Assembly: GCA_963576725.1 (NCBI GenBank)
Contig: OY755243.1
Coordinates: forward strand, 81,393,945-81,457,944
Direction of reading: 5' to 3'
Length of the DNA: 64,000 nt
Origin: Azorinus chamasolen
Lineage: Eukaryota; Mollusca; Bivalvia; Cardiida; Solecurtidae
Shown: positions 61,238 through 64,000 of the stretch, piece after piece
Layout of the letters: each line of letters begins with the position of its first letter
Numbering within the stretch: position 1 is the first letter of the stretch
Position numbers and translations under genes: made by a program
The notes under the pieces: generated by a model
Databases searched by the model: none
What the model saw: the letters and a program-made list of their open reading frames with translations, nothing else
What the model was told of the DNA's origin: nothing

Positions 61238-61646
61238 GTTGCTGGATCCATCTCCCATATTTTATCTTGATGTAAAATAAGATGTGGCAGCAGCAACTTT
61301 TCTCTTGTCTAGGCGCCATCATCACCGCCATATAATGATATAGTGTTGTGTTGCTGTAAAAACCAACTCATTCACTCATATTTGAGGAGGTTTCAGTGTA
61401 TATAGTAATCTATTGATTGTGACATACGGTCAAATTTACTGGTCTGTTGTCATCTTGGTGCTAATTAACTCTTATATGGGTATTTGCGACCAGTGAATGT
61501 CTCACACATTTGCATACAGCTTGGATGTAGATGAGATGTTGAGTAACTCGAAGTCTCATCAGGGTACAAGCTGTTTGACACGCTGTCAGTAGTTCCTCAA
61601 AATGTTGATCGAATCGTAAGTAGTCAAAATTGCACCAAGTCCAAGT
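61238..61646. other. Unassigned, with an H core
   Basis: CAGCTTGGATGTAGATGAGA and TCTCATCAGGGTACAAGCTG (61518-61572) form an H core. GTTGCTGGATCC...GCAGCAAC (61239-61298) is a loose inverted pair. Confidence 0.45.
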
Positions 61647-61883
61647 TTAACCATTTCCTTCTTACAAATGTCTTATCCCACATTTGCAAACAGAGTAGAC
61701 CCAGATCAGATGGCTCCTATATCGGAGCATCTGTTTGTTTATGGTATAATACAGATTTGATTTTTATTCTACAGTTTCTGCAAAACATCCTGTGTACATT
61801 ATGATGCCATCATAAAAATTCAGCTAATGAATATTCATGATGTAATTATTTCTTATATGAGTAGTAAACAGGGAAAGGGTTAA
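61647..61883 (+). repeat. C-family MITE
   Basis: TTAACCATTTCCTTCTTACA to AAACAGGGAAAGGGTTAA. The right core arm is deleted (GGCTCCTATATCGGAGCATC). Confidence 0.8.
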
Positions 61884-62413
61884 GGAGACATTATATTTTT
61901 CACAGCAAGGTAAGGGTTCATAGAGTCAGTTTACTGAGGTGACCTAATTACTTATTATTGGCTTTCATCCCCTAATTGCTAATTAATGGATCTTGGTCTA
62001 TTGTCACCTAATGGCTAATTTATAGATCTTGTATCCCAGAGCCACCTTATTGTAGTATTGTTATTCAATTATTGATTATTGTTAGAGCTTGTATCACATT
62101 TTTACATGACATTACAGTTGATTTTCTAATGTTGTTGCATACAATTGCTACCTCAGATTATTTAGAATAAATAATTGATTTCATTCATCATTCTACAATT
62201 AATGTTTGTAGGCAAAAATACATGAATAGAAACACGTATGAATGTGAGAGACAACAACTGGCATTTGCGAGCTTTGTAGAACCCGATGAGAGAACTCTTT
62301 GATGAAATTGTACAAGTTTTGCCAGTATGAATTTCACATTGAAGTATTTCACTTTCATCCTGAAATAACAATTATGAACCATTCTATTTATAGAATTCAT
62401 ATAAGAAGAGCTC
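61884..62413. other. No feature recognised
   Basis: CCTAATTGCTAATTAATGGATCTTG-like and CCTAATGGCTAATTTATAGATC-like phrases recur near 61971 and 62009. No gene. Confidence 0.4.
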
Positions 62414-62614
62414 ATAACCCTTTACTCCATGAATATTCATGTAAAAATTAATGACATCATGAATACTAATTAGCTGAACTATGAACACAAGAGATTTTGG
62501 CAGAAACTGTAGAATCAAATCTATATGATTCCATAAGGAAACAGAGCAGACTCTATCAGATGGCTCCTGCAGGAGCTGTCTGATCTGGGTCTGTTCTGTT
62601 TGCAAGGATATTAA
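62414..62614 (-). repeat. C-family MITE, right end replaced
   Basis: ATAACCCTTTACTCCATGAA to TGTTTGCAAGGATATTAA, with core AGATGGCTCCTGCAGGAGCT. Its own right terminus is lost where the A element begins. Confidence 0.75.
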
Positions 62615-62730
62615 CACATTCCCTCCTAGTGACACATTTTGGTGCCTCTGTAAAAGTCACATTTTGAGACCATTGTGATAAATAGAGCATTTGCTCCCAA
62701 GGAGCAAATGCTCTATTTATCACAATTGTT
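62611..62730 (-). repeat. A-family MITE, right half missing
   Basis: TTAACACATTCCCTCCTAGT through the hairpin TTGCTCCCAAGGAGCAAA to TATCACAATTGTTT, then truncated. Confidence 0.8.
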
Positions 62731-63113
62731 TGGGGTGTTATATAGGAGTCACCTTGCCGGTCTGTCAGACTTTTTGTTTCCGCGCATGGTTTCTCAGTAA
62801 CCACAGACTAGAATTCAATGATATGATACTTTACCATAAAGAGGACAATCATGTGCATCCAATTATAATTTCCAGCTGATTGATTTTGTTACAGAGTTAT
62901 GCCTCTTTGTTTAAGATTTATGTGTTGGTCTGACTGTTGACTTTTATTCTGTACGGTTTCTCAGCGACTGCTGACTGGAATTGTACTAAACTTGACATGA
63001 TACTTTATTATGAAGAGGAGATGCGCATCCAATAATAGTTTTACAGATTATCTATTTCCTTACAGGTCATGCCCCTTTGAATTTTGGGTCTGTCGGTCAG
63101 TCTGTTGACTTTT
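62731..63113 (+). repeat. Two-unit tandem fragment, Helentron-like core
   Basis: Two units of about 165 bp share GTTTCTCAG(T/C)(A/G)AC, AGACTAGAATTCAATGATAT-like text, GAAGAGGA and TGCATCCAATTATAA. No 5' hairpin is seen. N1 begins directly after it. Confidence 0.5.
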
Positions 63114-64000
63114 TTATGCCCCCCAGATCAGATCTGGGGGGCATATTGTTTTTGCCCTGTCTGTCTGTCTGTTTGTCTGTTTGTTTGTCAGCAACTTTAA
63201 CATTGGTCATAACTTTTGAGCCAGTACAGATAGAGACTTGATATTTGGTATGCATATGTATCTCATAAAGCCACACATTTTGAGGGGTGAGATGTCAAGG
63301 TCATCCCTCAAGGTCAGAGGTCAAATATATGGGTCAAATCACCGACTTTAACATTGGCCATAACTTTTGGACCAGTAGAGATAGAGACTTGATATTTTGC
63401 ATTCTTGTGTATCTCATGAAGCCGCACATTTTGAGGGGTGACATGTCAAGGTCAAGGTCATCCTTCAGGGTCAAAGGTCAAATTGTCTGTTTCTTTCTGT
63501 AACTTTAACGCAACTTTAACATTGGTCATAACTTTTGAGCCAGTACAGATAGAGACTTGATATTTGGCATGCATATGTATCTCATAAAGCCGCACATTTT
63601 GAGGGGTGACATGTTAAGGTCAAGGTCATCCTTCAAGGTCAGAGGTCAAATATATGGGTCAAATCACCGACTTTAACATTGACCATAACTTTGGGACCAG
63701 TAGAGATAGAGACTTGATATTTGGCATGCGTGTGTATCTCATGAAGCTGCACATTTTGATGGGTGAAATGTCAAGGTCAAGGTCATCCTTCAGGGTCAAA
63801 GGTCAAATTGTCTGTTTCTTTGTCTAACTTTAACATTGGTCATAACTTTTGAGCCAGTACAGCTAGTGACTTGATATTTGGCATGCATATGTATCTCATA
63901 AAGCCGCACATTTTGAGGGGTGACATTTCAAGGTCAAGATCATCTTTAAAGGTCAGAGGTCAAACACATGGGTCAAATCACCGACTTTAACATTGGTCAT
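63111..64000 (+). mobile_element. N1 element, cut by window end
   Basis: The hairpin ATGCCCCCCAGAT/ATCTGGGGGGCAT lies at 63116-63144, followed by CTGTCTGTCTGTTTGTCTG and about six core units in the same order as the 3783-5779 copy. The 3' end lies outside the window. Confidence 0.75.

Overview
No intact host gene, rRNA or tRNA can be supported in this window. It is AT-rich eukaryotic DNA, either intergenic or the inside of a very large intron, built almost entirely of transposable elements and their remains. Several things suggest a marine mollusc, most likely a bivalve: hundreds of short hairpin elements; tandem-core elements that start with a GC hairpin and end in CTTGTT, which resemble the bivalve 'pearl' or Helentron-type elements; a tRNA-derived SINE; and CR1/jockey-like LINE tails. 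The organism call is an inference from repeat style, not from a marker gene.

Family names used here are local. A, B, C, F, G and H are short elements of about 200-270 bp. Complete copies of A, B, C, F and G are bounded by TTAA followed by CCC and end in GGG followed by TTAA, the signature of non-autonomous piggyBac-type elements; H looks alike in its one near-complete copy. Each has a central palindrome. A has a hairpin with GCTCTATTTATCAC arms. B and C share a core of the form GTAGACCCAGATCAG...CTGATC with different flanks. F and G have an AGTG(C/T)AGACCC-type core, and H has GGATCCAGATGAG. D elements sit between TA dinucleotides (TA-CAGT...ACTG-TA), as do J and K. E is a long palindrome with arms reading CTCCACCAAACCC. 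N1-N5 are Helentron-like elements with tandem cores. P is a further unnamed repeat. T is a 5.7-kb transposon. Strand convention: A is + when it starts CCTCCATAGGCTATT; B is + when it starts CCCTTTCCCTGTTC; C is + when its core reads GTAGACCCAGATCAG then CTGATCAGGGTCTGC.

Layout: 1-3.8 kb holds scattered C, E, F and D elements. 3.8-5.8 kb is an N1 array. 5.8-16.4 kb is dense MITEs with an N3 array, two SINE copies and a palindrome inside a palindrome. 16.4-18.3 kb is a second N1 array inside an A element. 21.1-23.0 kb is a four-level nest (C > A > LINE > hairpin insert). 25.2-34.9 kb is a pair of N2 arrays, the second split by transposon T, which has perfect 38-bp terminal inverted repeats and carries decayed remains of a cysteine-protease-like ORF and a transposase-like ORF. 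35-64 kb returns to dense MITEs with further N2 copies, a LINE tail, the TA-flanked element K, and a third N1 array cut by the window end.

The strongest signals are structural. Repeated nesting gives exact element boundaries and target-site duplications by reading alone. Chains of different families share one TTAA. T appears to have landed inside an apparently perfect 329-bp duplication although its genes are dead. Two unrelated array families share one end architecture. The N1 core repeats nuclear-receptor half-sites at very high density.
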